Source: Chloroflexota bacterium
Lineage (GTDB): Bacteria > Chloroflexota > Limnocylindria > Limnocylindrales > CSP1-4
Direction: 5' to 3'
DNA length: 13,106 nt
Assembly (NCBI GenBank): GCA_021789355.1
Contig: JAJYJR010000096.1
Coordinates: forward strand, 1 to 13,106
The notes beneath the pieces are model-generated. The model saw only the letters and a list, made by a program, of their open reading frames with translations. It did no database searches and was not told where the DNA came from. Shown here one piece after another: positions 7,735 through 13,106 of the stretch (positions are counted from its first letter, which is position 1; every line of letters begins with the position of its first letter). A program made the position numbers and the translations under genes.

Positions 7735-8288
7735 CACCCTCCCCCTGCGGCAGGGCCGTCGGGCAGCGTCGGGTCAGCGACGTGCCTGGCGTGCCTGCCC
7801 CCGAAGCTGAAGTACCGGTGGCCCAGGTAGCTGCAGACGACCACCACCGCCAGGAACAGCGCCTGGACCACGTAGATGTTGAACGGCAGCACCCGCAGTG
7901 CGACCGGCAGCAGCGCCAGGTTCACGAGGAGCGTCGCCAGGTACACGAGGGAGAAGCGGGGGAACTCGCGGAGAATCGGCCCCCGGCTGCGGAACACGAA
8001 GTAGCGGTACACCACGTAGGCGTTCAGCACCGCGATCGGCCAGGACAGCACGACGATCGCGAGGTACGGCAGACGCTCGCCGAGCGCGAACTGCAGCAAC
8101 GCCCAGACGCCGTACCCGAAGAGCGTGTACCAGCCGCCGAACACGAGGTAGAGGAGCTGCTCGCGGTGGCGGACGGCCACCCCGGCCGGCCGCGCCGGCA
8201 CACTCGGTGCTCTCCGGTCAGGACCGGGGCCACTCGAGACGAGGACCGACACGCCGGCGTCCGCGCGCGGCGCGTTGTGGACGTCCAT
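7734..8288 (-). CDS. GtrA-family four-helix membrane protein
   Basis: This 184-residue protein has a hydrophilic N-terminus of about 44 residues and four membrane helices at about 45-69, 75-99, 112-133 and 138-160. It shows the GtrA-family spacing, with NAYVVYRYFVF after helix 2 and YLGHRYFSF at the end of helix 4. GtrA proteins are thought to flip or assist transfer of polyprenyl-phosphate sugars made by the partner GtrB, which is encoded immediately downstream with overlapping stop/start (TGATG), so the two are an operon. ATG at 8288 was taken as the start because the frame upstream runs through repeat and remnant DNA with no protein-like content. A ribosome site is weak there (GGGA). Confidence 0.82.
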   Translation of the reverse strand: MDVHNAPRADAGVSVLVSSGPGPDRRAPSVPARPAGVAVRHREQLLYLVFGGWYTLFGYGVWALLQFALGERLPYLAIVVLSWPIAVLNAYVVYRYFVFRSRGPILREFPRFSLVYLATLLVNLALLPVALRVLPFNIYVVQALFLAVVVVCSYLGHRYFSFGGRHARHVADPTLPDGPAAGGG

Positions 8289-8297
8289 GGTCCCGTC

Positions 8298-8303
8298 ACT
8301 GTA
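8298..8303 (-). promoter_or_regulatory. Possible -10 element for the gtrA/gtrB pair
   Basis: On the minus strand TACAGT lies 9 bases before the gtrA ATG. It fits the TANNNT form of a -10 box and would give a nearly leaderless transcript, which agrees with the poor ribosome site. No convincing -35 hexamer is seen, so this is a weak call. Confidence 0.25.
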
Positions 8304-8399
8304 GCGGACGCGGGAAGCGCCGCGCGAGCACGTGCGTGGTACCAGCCCGGGGAGGACCTTCGGCAGGCCGGGCAGGCCAATGCGCGCCCGCAAGCGTCC

Positions 8400-8487
8400 T
8401 TGCATCAAGGTCCCCTGAATGGCTTGCAGGCTCCCCCTTGGCGGTGTTGCAGGATGACCCCCTAGAAGGGTTGCAGAGTGACCCCCT
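8400..8487. repeat. Four imperfect repeats, 23-24 bp period, probable remnant of an IS end
   Basis: Units begin at 8400, 8424, 8447 and 8471. The last two are nearly identical (TTGCAGGATGACCCCCT and TTGCAGAGTGACCCCCT); the first two are more diverged but keep TTGCA and the C-run. Each unit is 16-17 bases plus a spacer of about 7. Multiple subterminal repeats of this kind are known from IS21-family ends, where transposase binds. No istA/istB genes are present, so this would be a solo end. It lies between the gtrA start and the broken DUF4143 gene. Repeated operator sites for gtrA are the alternative. The stretch 8304-8399 holds nothing else recognisable. Confidence 0.5.
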
Positions 8488-8618
8488 GCTCTTCGAGTCG
8501 ATGGTCGTGCGGGACGTGCGCGTGTACGCGGCCGCGCTCGGCGGCGAGATCTCTCACTACCGGGACAACACGGGGCTCGGGGCGGACGCACTCGTCGAGC
8601 TGCCCGACGGCGAGTGGG
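8486..8618 (+). pseudogene. Remnant of an AAA_14/DUF4143 ATPase, C-terminal fragment
   Basis: About 44 codons read as LLFESMVVRDVRVYAAALGG, then EISHYRDNTGLGADALVELP and DGEW. This matches the conserved C-terminal part of DUF4143 proteins (predicted ATPases with a PD-(D/E)xK-like tail). The fragment has no start; it is bounded on the left by the repeat block and on the right by the IS3 end at about 8619, where the family's EVK segment would normally follow. It is therefore a gene relic broken on both sides. It shows that both the repeat-bearing element and IS3 landed in or beside this gene. Confidence 0.65.
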
Positions 8619-8642
8619 TGAACCGCCCTGAGTTTCGTGGAG
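8619..8642. repeat. Probable terminal inverted repeat of the IS3 element
   Basis: The sequence begins TGAACCGCCC at the point where the DUF4143 reading frame loses its family match, and it sits 18 bases beyond the transposase stop. The partner repeat would be to the right of the window, so it cannot be compared here. Confidence 0.5.
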
Positions 8643-8659
8643 GCTCGGGTGATTGGGTT

Positions 8660-8875
8660 TCAAGCGGCCTCGGGGGTCGCCTGTAGCCGGTGATGGTAGG
8701 CCGCCTCGAACTCGGCGGGCGGGACGTCGCCGCAGGCGCCATGCAGACGCTGCTCGTTCCACCAGGCCACCCACGCGGCGGTGGCGAGCTCGACCTGGTC
8801 GGCCGTGCGCCAGGGACCCCGGGCCCGGATGAGCTCGGTCTTGTAGAGGCCGTTGACGGTCTCCGCCAGGGCGTT
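8660..8875 (-). pseudogene. IS3 transposase OrfB, C-terminal part separated by insertion
   Basis: This segment reads NALAETVNGLYKTELI, then ARGPWRTADQVELATAAWV, and ends in PPAEFEAAYHHRL, the typical IS3 OrfB C-terminus (rve/integrase core). It includes the third catalytic residue, Glu of NALAE. It has no start and joins in frame to the N-terminal part at 12284-12960 when the inserted element is removed. The codon for Asn of SYDN is built from the shared AA plus the C at 8873. Confidence 0.85.
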
Positions 8876-8897
8876 GGCGTACGCCGTCAACTGCAGG
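8851..8897. other. Attachment site attL (left junction)
   Basis: IS3 sequence reads up to GGCG then the core TT (8874-8875). Element sequence follows from 8876 as GGCGTACGCC and has ACTGCA at 8890-8895. Homology between the two junctions is only TTG, so the crossover lies within it. TT is favoured because it is the centre of symmetry of the joined element ends. Confidence 0.7.
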
Positions 8898-8925
8898 TGG
8901 TGAGCCCGTTCCGTCGCGTTTCCAT

Positions 8926-9177
8926 GTGACCCACCCGTTCCATCCCCTGTGCGGCCAGGACTTCGAGCTCGTCGGGTACGCCCATACCTGGGGCGAGCAC
9001 CGGGTCTTCTTTCGTCGGCCTGGCGAGACGCGGGTGCGCTCGCTGCCGGCCGCCTGGACCGACGTGCAAGGCCCTGATCCGTTCCTCGTCCTCGCCGCCG
9101 GCAGGAGCTGCTTTCGGACCGACGACCTGCGCGCCCTTGTCCGCCTCGTCGACGAGCTCGACCGGAGGTGTCCATGA
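8926..9177 (+). CDS. DUF5372 family protein
   Basis: This is a small 83-residue protein with the conserved pattern HPFHPLxGxxFELV (N-terminus), WGEHRVFF, RSLPAAWTDV, then PDPFLVLAAGRSCFR and a C-terminal helix LRALVRLVDEL. This matches DUF5372, a family of unknown function that, from general knowledge, is often found beside a recombinase in mobile elements. It is predicted to be soluble, with a beta-rich first half. The GTG at 8926 is the likeliest start, about 50 bases inside the element's left end, and no clear ribosome site precedes it. It is the first gene of the element. It may be a cofactor for recombination or a regulator; neither is shown. Confidence 0.75.
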   Translation: MTHPFHPLCGQDFELVGYAHTWGEHRVFFRRPGETRVRSLPAAWTDVQGPDPFLVLAAGRSCFRTDDLRALVRLVDELDRRCP

Positions 9178-9318
9178 GATTCCGCCGCTCTTGTCTTGGC
9201 GATTGTGCCGCAAGATGGAGGATGATCAGCGTGGCAGACGGCGTCGAGAGGAACGCATTCGAGCGTGAAGTGGCGTCTGCTCTGAATGATCTTGGCCGCG
9301 CTGGGCGCTGTTGGTGCG

Positions 9319-9351
9319 GCATAATACATATGACATTCTGTGGTGAGGAGG
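9319..9351 (+). promoter_or_regulatory. AT-rich promoter-like patch and strong ribosome site before the HTH gene
   Basis: In an otherwise GC-rich element, 9319-9338 is AT-rich and contains CATAATACATATGACA, which offers -10-like hexamers (CATAAT, TAATAC). A convincing -35 box is not seen. AGGAGG at 9346-9351 lies 6 bases before the GTG at 9358 and fixes that start. The stretch 9178-9318 carries no recognisable gene. Confidence 0.45.
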
Positions 9352-9357
9352 ACGCTC

Positions 9358-9825
9358 GTGGACGCCGACCGCAAGCTCGCCGCGCTGCGTGGCCAGCACG
9401 CCGCCCATCCCCATCCCGACGCCGTCCGCGACCCGGCGTTTCGGTCGGGGAACCCGTTCTTCGATCCGCACGACCTCGTTCAGGTCCGGTACGAGATGCT
9501 GCGGCGGGTCCGCGACGAGGGCCACTCGGTGACCGAGACGGCGATGGCGTTCGGAGTCAGCCGGCAAGGGTTCTATGCGACGGCGGCGAGCTTCGCAGCG
9601 GAGGGCCTGCCGGGCCTCATCCCCGAGCGCCCTGGGCCGCGACGGGCCCACAAGCTCAGCGACGCGGTCGTCGACGCGCTGGCAGCACGGCAGGCCGCGG
9701 AACCCTCCCTCACATCGGCCGACCTTGCCCGGGGCGTGGAGGAGCAGTTCGGGATCAGCGTTCACCGGCGCAGCGTCGAGCGGGCGATGGCGCGTCGAAA
9801 AAGGGGGCTCCGCCAGGCGGGCTGA
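9358..9825 (+). CDS. Helix-turn-helix protein of the recombinase element
   Basis: This is a 155-residue protein. After an unstructured N-terminus (about 1-35), a homeodomain-like helix-turn-helix spans about residues 40-90 (VTETAMAFGVSRQGFYATAA), followed by a linker PERPGPRR and a second winged-type helix-turn-helix at about 98-145. Two consecutive such domains resemble the DNA-binding N-terminus of DDE transposases, but the catalytic domain is missing, so it may be a domesticated DNA-binding module. The GTG at 9358 is fixed by AGGAGG; in-frame GTGs at 9340 and 9343 lie upstream of that site. It may bind the element ends, control the recombinase or set direction. The 3' end has an AAAAAGGGGG run and is followed directly by the next frame. 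Confidence 0.75.
   Translation: MDADRKLAALRGQHAAHPHPDAVRDPAFRSGNPFFDPHDLVQVRYEMLRRVRDEGHSVTETAMAFGVSRQGFYATAASFAAEGLPGLIPERPGPRRAHKLSDAVVDALAARQAAEPSLTSADLARGVEEQFGISVHRRSVERAMARRKRGLRQAG
9798..9807 (+). other. Homopolymer run at the end of the HTH gene, possible frameshift site
   Basis: Five A followed by five G span the third to sixth codons beyond Ala-Met-Ala near the HTH C-terminus. A -1 slip here moves the ribosome from the HTH frame into the frame of the next small protein, which lacks an ATG and has no good start. It is not the canonical A6G heptamer. Confidence 0.3.
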
Positions 9826-10118
9826 GGATCACGGCCTCGGCGGCGACGCTCGAACGCACGTACGAGGCGTTGCGGGCAGGAGCCCTGGGTCTGCCGGTGA
9901 CCGTCACGCCACGAGGGCTCGCCATCCTGCGCGGCGCAGGTCTGGCGAGCTGGATGGCAGCCTGCCCGCCCGATCGGAGCGCGTCCGTTCACGAGCGGCC
10001 GGTCCGCCCCCTGCGCGTCCCGAGCGTCGTCGGCGGCGGGCTCGACCGCGAGCTCGTCGGCATTCTTGCGGACATGGTCCTCGCTCCCCGGACATGCTCC
10101 CTCGAGGTGATGCGATGA
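9822..10118 (+). CDS. Small unknown protein between HTH and recombinase genes
   Basis: About 98 codons read LRITASAATLERTYEALR, AGALGLPVTVTPRGLAIL, RGAGLASWMAACPP and end ELVGILADMVLAP...EVMR. The composition is protein-like here, whereas the same frame upstream (under the HTH gene) is Arg/Gly/Pro-rich shadow. The stop overlaps the recombinase ATG as ATGA, which supports real translation. The start is unresolved: there is no ATG. A CTG at 9822 overlaps the HTH stop, a GTG lies at about 9896, or it could be made as a -1 frameshift extension of the HTH protein. The RGLAIL and WM residues suggest a compact helical protein. Function unknown; co-expression with the recombinase suggests a part in recombination. 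Confidence 0.5.
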   Translation: MRITASAATLERTYEALRAGALGLPVTVTPRGLAILRGAGLASWMAACPPDRSASVHERPVRPLRVPSVVGGGLDRELVGILADMVLAPRTCSLEVMR

Positions 10119-12280
10119 ACGCCGACCAGCACAGCAAGATCCGGGCCACCCACCTCGCTCGGTCGGCGTACCTGTACGTCCGCCAGAGCACGCTCCGCCA
10201 GGTGCTCGAGAACACCGAGAGCACCAAGCGTCAGTACGCCCTGCGCGAGCGGGCGATCGCCCTCGGCTGGCCCGCCGAGCGGATCGTCGTCATCGACTCG
10301 GACCAGGGGCGCTCGGGCGCCGACAGCGATCGCGAGGGCTTCGCTCGCCTCGTCGCCGCGGTCGGGCTCGGCGAGGTCGGCGTTGTCTTGGGCCTCGAGG
10401 TCAGTCGGCTTGCCCGCAGCTCGACCGACTGGCATCGCCTGCTCGAGATCTGCGCGCTCACCGACACGTTGATCTGCGACGAGGACGGCCTGTATGACCC
10501 CGGGCACTTCAACGACCGCCTCCTGCTCGGTCTCAAAGGCACGATGAGCGAGGCCGAGTTGCACGTGCTGCGGGCACGTCTCCTGGGCGGCCAGCGGGCC
10601 AAGGCCGCCCGCGGCGAGCTCGAGATGCGCCAGCCGGTCGGCTATGTGACCGATCCCGCGGGCCGGGTGGTGCTCGATCCCGACGCCGCGGTCGTCGCCG
10701 CCGTGCGGACCTTCTTTCTGACGTTCCGGCGGACCGGCTCGGCGACGGCGACCGTGCGCGCCTTCCGCGAGCAGGGCCTCCTCTTCCCGCGCCGCCTGGC
10801 GACCGGACCCCATGCCGGCGAGGTCGCCTGGGGTCCGCTCCTCCACAACCGGGCCCTGCGCACCCTCAAGAACCCGCGATACACGGGCGCCTTCGTGTAC
10901 GGGCGGACCCGCGCCAAGCGAACCGTGACCGGGACCGCATCCCGGATCCCCCTGCCGCGCGAGGAGTGGCACACCCTGCTGCTCGACCGCAACCCCGGGT
11001 ACATCACCTGGGACGAGTACGAGGCGAACCTGCATCGCCTCGCCGGCAACGCCACTGCGCACGGCACTGACCGCCGGGCGGGCCCGCCACGGGAAGGCCC
11101 GGCGCTCCTCCAGGGCATCGTGGTCTGCGGCCGCTGCGGAGGCCGGATGGGCGTCCGCTACTATGCTGCCCACGGCACGCTCGTCCCCGAGTACCACTGC
11201 CAGCGCGAGGGGATCGAGCACGCGCAGCCAAGCTGCGCCAGGCTCGTCGGCGCCGGGATCGACCGGGCGATCGGCGACCTGCTCGTCGAGACCGTCAGCC
11301 CGCTCGCGCTCGAGGCCGCCCTGGACGTCGAGGCGGAGCTCGCCGCGCGCTCTGCAGAGGCCGACGGTCTGCGCCGAACGCAGGTTGAGCGAGCCCGCTA
11401 TGAGGCCGAGCTCGCCCAGCGCCGGTACCTGCGAGTCGATCCCGACAACCGCCTGGTCGCGGACTCGCTCGAGGCCGACTGGAACGCGAAGCTGCGGGCG
11501 CTCGCTGATGCGCAGGAGGTGTACGAGCGCGCCCGCGAGACGGACCGCTCGCTCGTCGACCCAGCCGAGCGGGCCCGGATCCTCGCGCTCGCGACCGACT
11601 TCCCGCGCCTGTGGGCCGATCCGGCGACGCCGCAGCGGGAGCGCAAGCGGATGGTCCGGCTCCTGCTCGAGGACGTCACCCTGCTGCGCACGACCGAGAT
11701 CGTCGTCCACGTCCGCTTCCGCGGCGGTGCGACCCGGACGCTCCGCCTGCCGCTGCCCGTCTCGGCGCCCGACCTGCGGCGGACCGGTGCGGCCGTGGTG
11801 GCCACCCTCGACCGCCTGCTCGAGGAGCACACCGACGCTCAGGCGGCCGACCTCCTCAACGCGGCTGGACTCCAGCCTGGCGTCGCGTCCCGGTTCACGG
11901 CCGGCATCGTCGCCGACCTGCGCCACAAGTACGGGCTGCCCGACCACTTCACCCGCCTGCGCGCCTGCGGCCTGCTGACCCTGCCGGAGATCTGCGGACT
12001 CCTTGGCGCCCATCCCAAGACGGTCAATGCCTGGGCGCGCAGTGGGCGCATCGCGTCCGTGCTTGTCGCGGGCCACGGCAAACGTCTCTTCCCGCGCCCG
12101 GAGCTCCACCGCTTGTGCGGCTGGTGCGGCAACATCATCCCGGCGCGGCCCTCCCTTCGGAGTGGCAAGAAGTGGTGCAGCATGTCCTGCTGCCAGAAGG
12201 CATACCGGAGCCGCCAGCGATCCGCCGCGCGTGAGGATTCGACGCCCGACATGGCCCATGAGGTGCAGTCAGTTGCATAA
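10115..12280 (+). CDS. Large serine recombinase with zinc ribbon, coiled coil and extra C-terminal DNA-binding region
   Basis: This is a 721-residue protein. Residues 17-165 form the resolvase catalytic domain: AYLYVRQST with nucleophile Ser25, and SRLARSSTDW (Arg98, Arg101). The recombinase domain follows (about 175-310, ending LKNPRYTGAFVYGR), then a zinc ribbon (335-380; Cys338, Cys341, Cys362, Cys374) and a helical coiled-coil-like stretch (about 400-480). Unusually, the C-terminus adds a MerR/excisionase-like helix-turn-helix (622-650, LTLPEICGLLGAHPKTVNAW) and a Cys-rich finger (Cys668, Cys671, Cys688, Cys692) with KWCSMSC and AYRSR. The ATG has GAGG 7 bases upstream and overlaps the previous stop. 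Family role: conservative site-specific integration and excision through a 5' phosphoserine link. The stop codon is 3 bases short of the crossover core, inside the attachment arm. Confidence 0.92.
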   Translation: MNADQHSKIRATHLARSAYLYVRQSTLRQVLENTESTKRQYALRERAIALGWPAERIVVIDSDQGRSGADSDREGFARLVAAVGLGEVGVVLGLEVSRLARSSTDWHRLLEICALTDTLICDEDGLYDPGHFNDRLLLGLKGTMSEAELHVLRARLLGGQRAKAARGELEMRQPVGYVTDPAGRVVLDPDAAVVAAVRTFFLTFRRTGSATATVRAFREQGLLFPRRLATGPHAGEVAWGPLLHNRALRTLKNPRYTGAFVYGRTRAKRTVTGTASRIPLPREEWHTLLLDRNPGYITWDEYEANLHRLAGNATAHGTDRRAGPPREGPALLQGIVVCGRCGGRMGVRYYAAHGTLVPEYHCQREGIEHAQPSCARLVGAGIDRAIGDLLVETVSPLALEAALDVEAELAARSAEADGLRRTQVERARYEAELAQRRYLRVDPDNRLVADSLEADWNAKLRALADAQEVYERARETDRSLVDPAERARILALATDFPRLWADPATPQRERKRMVRLLLEDVTLLRTTEIVVHVRFRGGATRTLRLPLPVSAPDLRRTGAAVVATLDRLLEEHTDAQAADLLNAAGLQPGVASRFTAGIVADLRHKYGLPDHFTRLRACGLLTLPEICGLLGAHPKTVNAWARSGRIASVLVAGHGKRLFPRPELHRLCGWCGNIIPARPSLRSGKKWCSMSCCQKAYRSRQRSAAREDSTPDMAHEVQSVA

Positions 12281-12305
12281 GCCTTGTCGTAGCTATCGCC
12301 CTTCG
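12262..12305. other. Attachment site attR (right junction)
   Basis: Element sequence ends TGCATAAGCC before the core TT (12284-12285); IS3 sequence GTCGTAGCTATCGCC follows. The arm holds TGCAGT at 12264-12269, the inverted partner of ACTGCA in attL at the same distance from the core. The recombinase stop codon (12278-12280) is inside this arm. Confidence 0.7.
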
Positions 12306-12960
12306 AGCCGACCGAGGTGACGGCACCCTCGTCAGTCAGGCGCTCGGTGTAGCGGATGGCGAGGTATTGCACCCCCCGATCGCTGTGGTGGACCAGGCCG
12401 GCGAGGGGGCTGGATCGCCGGCTCCAGATGGCCATCTCCAGCGCGTCGAGGGCGAGCTCGGCCCGGAGCGAGCTCGACACCCGCCAGCCCACGATCTTGC
12501 GGCTGAAGGCGTCGATGACGAAGGCCGTGTAGCAGAAGCCCGACCAGGTCGAGACGTACGTGATGTCGGCCAGCCACAGGCGGTTGGGGGCGGGTGCGGC
12601 AAAGACCCGCTCGACGAGGTCGGCCGGCCGCTCGGTGACCTGGGTCGGGACGGTCGTCCGCCGGGTCTTGCCCCGCACGGCGCCGCGCAGGCCGAGCCCG
12701 CGCATCAGGCGGCCCACCTGGTCGCGTCCCACCACGGTCCCCTCACGCCGGAGGGCATGCCAGAGCTTGCGGGCGCCATACACGGCGTAGTTGGCCCGGT
12801 GGAGGCGCCCGATGTCGGCCTTGAGTGCCGCGTCCCGGATGGCGCGGGCCGAGGGTGGCCGGACCCTCGCGGCGTAGTAGGAGGAGGGGGCCATCGCGAG
12901 GGCCCGGCAGATCGGCTCGACTCCGAAGGCGGCCCGCTGCGCGTCGATGTAGCGGGTCAC
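12284..12960 (-). pseudogene. IS3 transposase OrfB, N-terminal part separated by insertion
   Basis: About 225 codons of OrfB: ICRALAMAPSSYYAARVRPP, an HTH_21-like helical region, VYGARKLWHALRREG, then the integrase core with first Asp in WLADITYVS and second Asp in HHSDRGVQY. It ends GSKGDSYD and then runs into element sequence, reading on as KAYATD before meaningless residues. Joined to 8660-8873, exactly 35 residues separate the second Asp from the Glu, the IS3-family DD(35)E value. GTG at 12960 overlaps the orfA stop, and orfB lies in the -1 frame relative to orfA, as in the family. Confidence 0.88.
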
Positions 12961-13106
12961 CTCGAGGACCGGCGGTCGAGCTCCGCCCCAAAGAAAACTG
13001 CGGCGCTCTTCAGGATCTCGTTGGCCCGGCGCAGCTCGCGGTTCTCGCGCTCGAGCTGCTTCATCCGCTCGCGCTCCTCGGTGGTCAGCCCGGAGCGCTT
13101 GCCGCC
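12957..13106 (-). CDS. IS3 transposase OrfA, C-terminal part (cut by window edge)
   Basis: The last 49 residues of OrfA are visible: [20 protein letters not shown], then [20 protein letters not shown]. This is the leucine-zipper segment used for OrfA/OrfAB multimerisation. The N-terminal helix-turn-helix is outside the window. The stop overlaps the orfB start (GTGA). GTTTTC within the AVFF codons is a candidate -1 slip site for making the fused OrfAB, since the orfB frame is open through that point. Confidence 0.82.
   Translation of the reverse strand, partial: GGKRSGLTTEERERMKQLERENRELRRANEILKSAAVFFGAELDRRSSR

Larger units (their letters stand above)
8876..12285 (+). mobile_element. Integrated large-serine-recombinase element of 3,410 bp
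   Basis: The element is delimited by comparing the two halves of the split IS3 orfB. Host sequence ends with TT at 8874-8875 and resumes after TT at 12284-12285. Fusing the halves over a single TT rebuilds an uninterrupted 296-residue OrfB with no lost or added bases. The element carries four plus-strand genes (8926-12280) that fill nearly all of it. Insertion leaving only a 2-3 base identical core, plus dyad-symmetric ends, is the signature of serine-recombinase integration rather than DDE transposition, which would duplicate a target site. Confidence 0.85.
8619..13106 (-). mobile_element. IS3-family insertion sequence, interrupted by a serine-recombinase element and cut by the right edge
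   Basis: IS3 orfA and orfB run on the minus strand from the right edge to 8660, interrupted between 8875 and 12284. The terminal sequence begins TGAACCGCCCTGAG at 8619, about 40 bp beyond the orfB stop, which is the usual IS3 geometry with a TG terminus. The opposite end lies outside the window. The split orfB makes this copy non-functional unless the inserted element excises. Confidence 0.8.

Noticed and set aside
5626..7830. 734-codon plus-strand frame across the flippase and the gtrB-like gene
   Set aside because: It runs through two well-supported genes in other frames and on the other strand, and shows no family motif.
8400..8487. CRISPR-like array
   Set aside because: The spacers are only about 7 bases, units are imperfect and few, and there are no cas genes.
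8852..8891. Inverted repeat GTTGACGG / CCGTCAAC spanning attL
   Set aside because: The arms are not centred on the TT core (offset by 3 bases) and one belongs to IS3, the other to the element, at different distances (14 and 8) from the core; probably chance.
8289..9374. Extended N-terminus of the GtrA-like protein (frame open to 9374)
   Set aside because: The extension would run through the repeat block, the DUF4143 relic, IS3 and part of the recombinase element, and its residues are compositionally biased shadow.
9174..10118. Long frame starting at an ATG that overlaps the DUF5372 stop, with GGAGG 5 bases upstream
   Set aside because: The start signal is good, but from 9358 to 9825 the frame is Arg/Gly/Pro-rich and lies over the convincing HTH gene in another frame. 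Only its last part (9822-10118) is protein-like, so it was listed separately.
9989..12259. 756-codon open frame on the minus strand opposite the recombinase
   Set aside because: It mirrors the recombinase gene, has low-complexity Arg/Ala/Gly composition and no recognisable domain; such antisense frames are common in GC-rich DNA.
8851..12305. tRNA gene as the integration target
   Set aside because: The flanking sequence is the IS3 orfB gene on both sides; no tRNA cloverleaf is seen at either junction.

Overview
The window is GC-rich bacterial DNA with frequent GTG starts, stop/start overlaps of the ATGA or GTGA type, and clear Shine-Dalgarno sites. It looks like a high-GC Gram-positive or Chloroflexota-type bacterium, but no phylogenetic marker is present, so this assignment is weak.

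Left part (1-6553, plus strand): a tightly packed operon for a surface polysaccharide or glycoconjugate. In order it encodes the C-terminal part of a thiamine-diphosphate enzyme of the acetolactate-synthase superfamily, a HAD phosphatase, a NeuB/sialic-acid-synthase family enzyme with a SAF domain, an RmlC-like sugar epimerase, an extended SDR (NAD-dependent epimerase/dehydratase), a family 2 glycosyltransferase, and a Wzx-type flippase. The genes overlap or are separated by at most a few bases. Together they suggest synthesis of an unusual keto-deoxy or branched sugar, its transfer to a lipid-linked glycan, and export. A hairpin at 6547-6565 holds the stop codons of both convergent operons.

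Middle part (6559-8288, minus strand): a coupled gtrA/gtrB-like pair, a four-helix GtrA protein followed by a membrane-anchored DPM1/GtrB-type glycosyltransferase. This pair typically makes or flips polyprenyl-phosphate sugar.

Right part (8400-13106): nested mobile DNA. A block of four repeats with a 23-24 bp period (8400-8487) resembles the end of an insertion sequence. It abuts a 44-codon remnant of a DUF4143 ATPase gene, which is cut by an IS3-family element whose end is at about 8619 and which runs off the right edge (orfA and orfB on the minus strand). The IS3 orfB is split by a 3,410 bp element (8876-12285) carrying four plus-strand genes: a DUF5372 protein, a helix-turn-helix protein, a small unknown protein, and a 721-residue large serine recombinase.

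Removing this element, with TT as the crossover dinucleotide, restores the IS3 orfB reading frame exactly, including the motif GDSYDNALAE and the DD(35)E spacing. The element ends form an imperfect inverted repeat centred on TT, as expected for a serine-recombinase attP. The most notable object in the window is therefore a compact serine-recombinase element integrated into the codons beside the catalytic Glu of an IS3 transposase.
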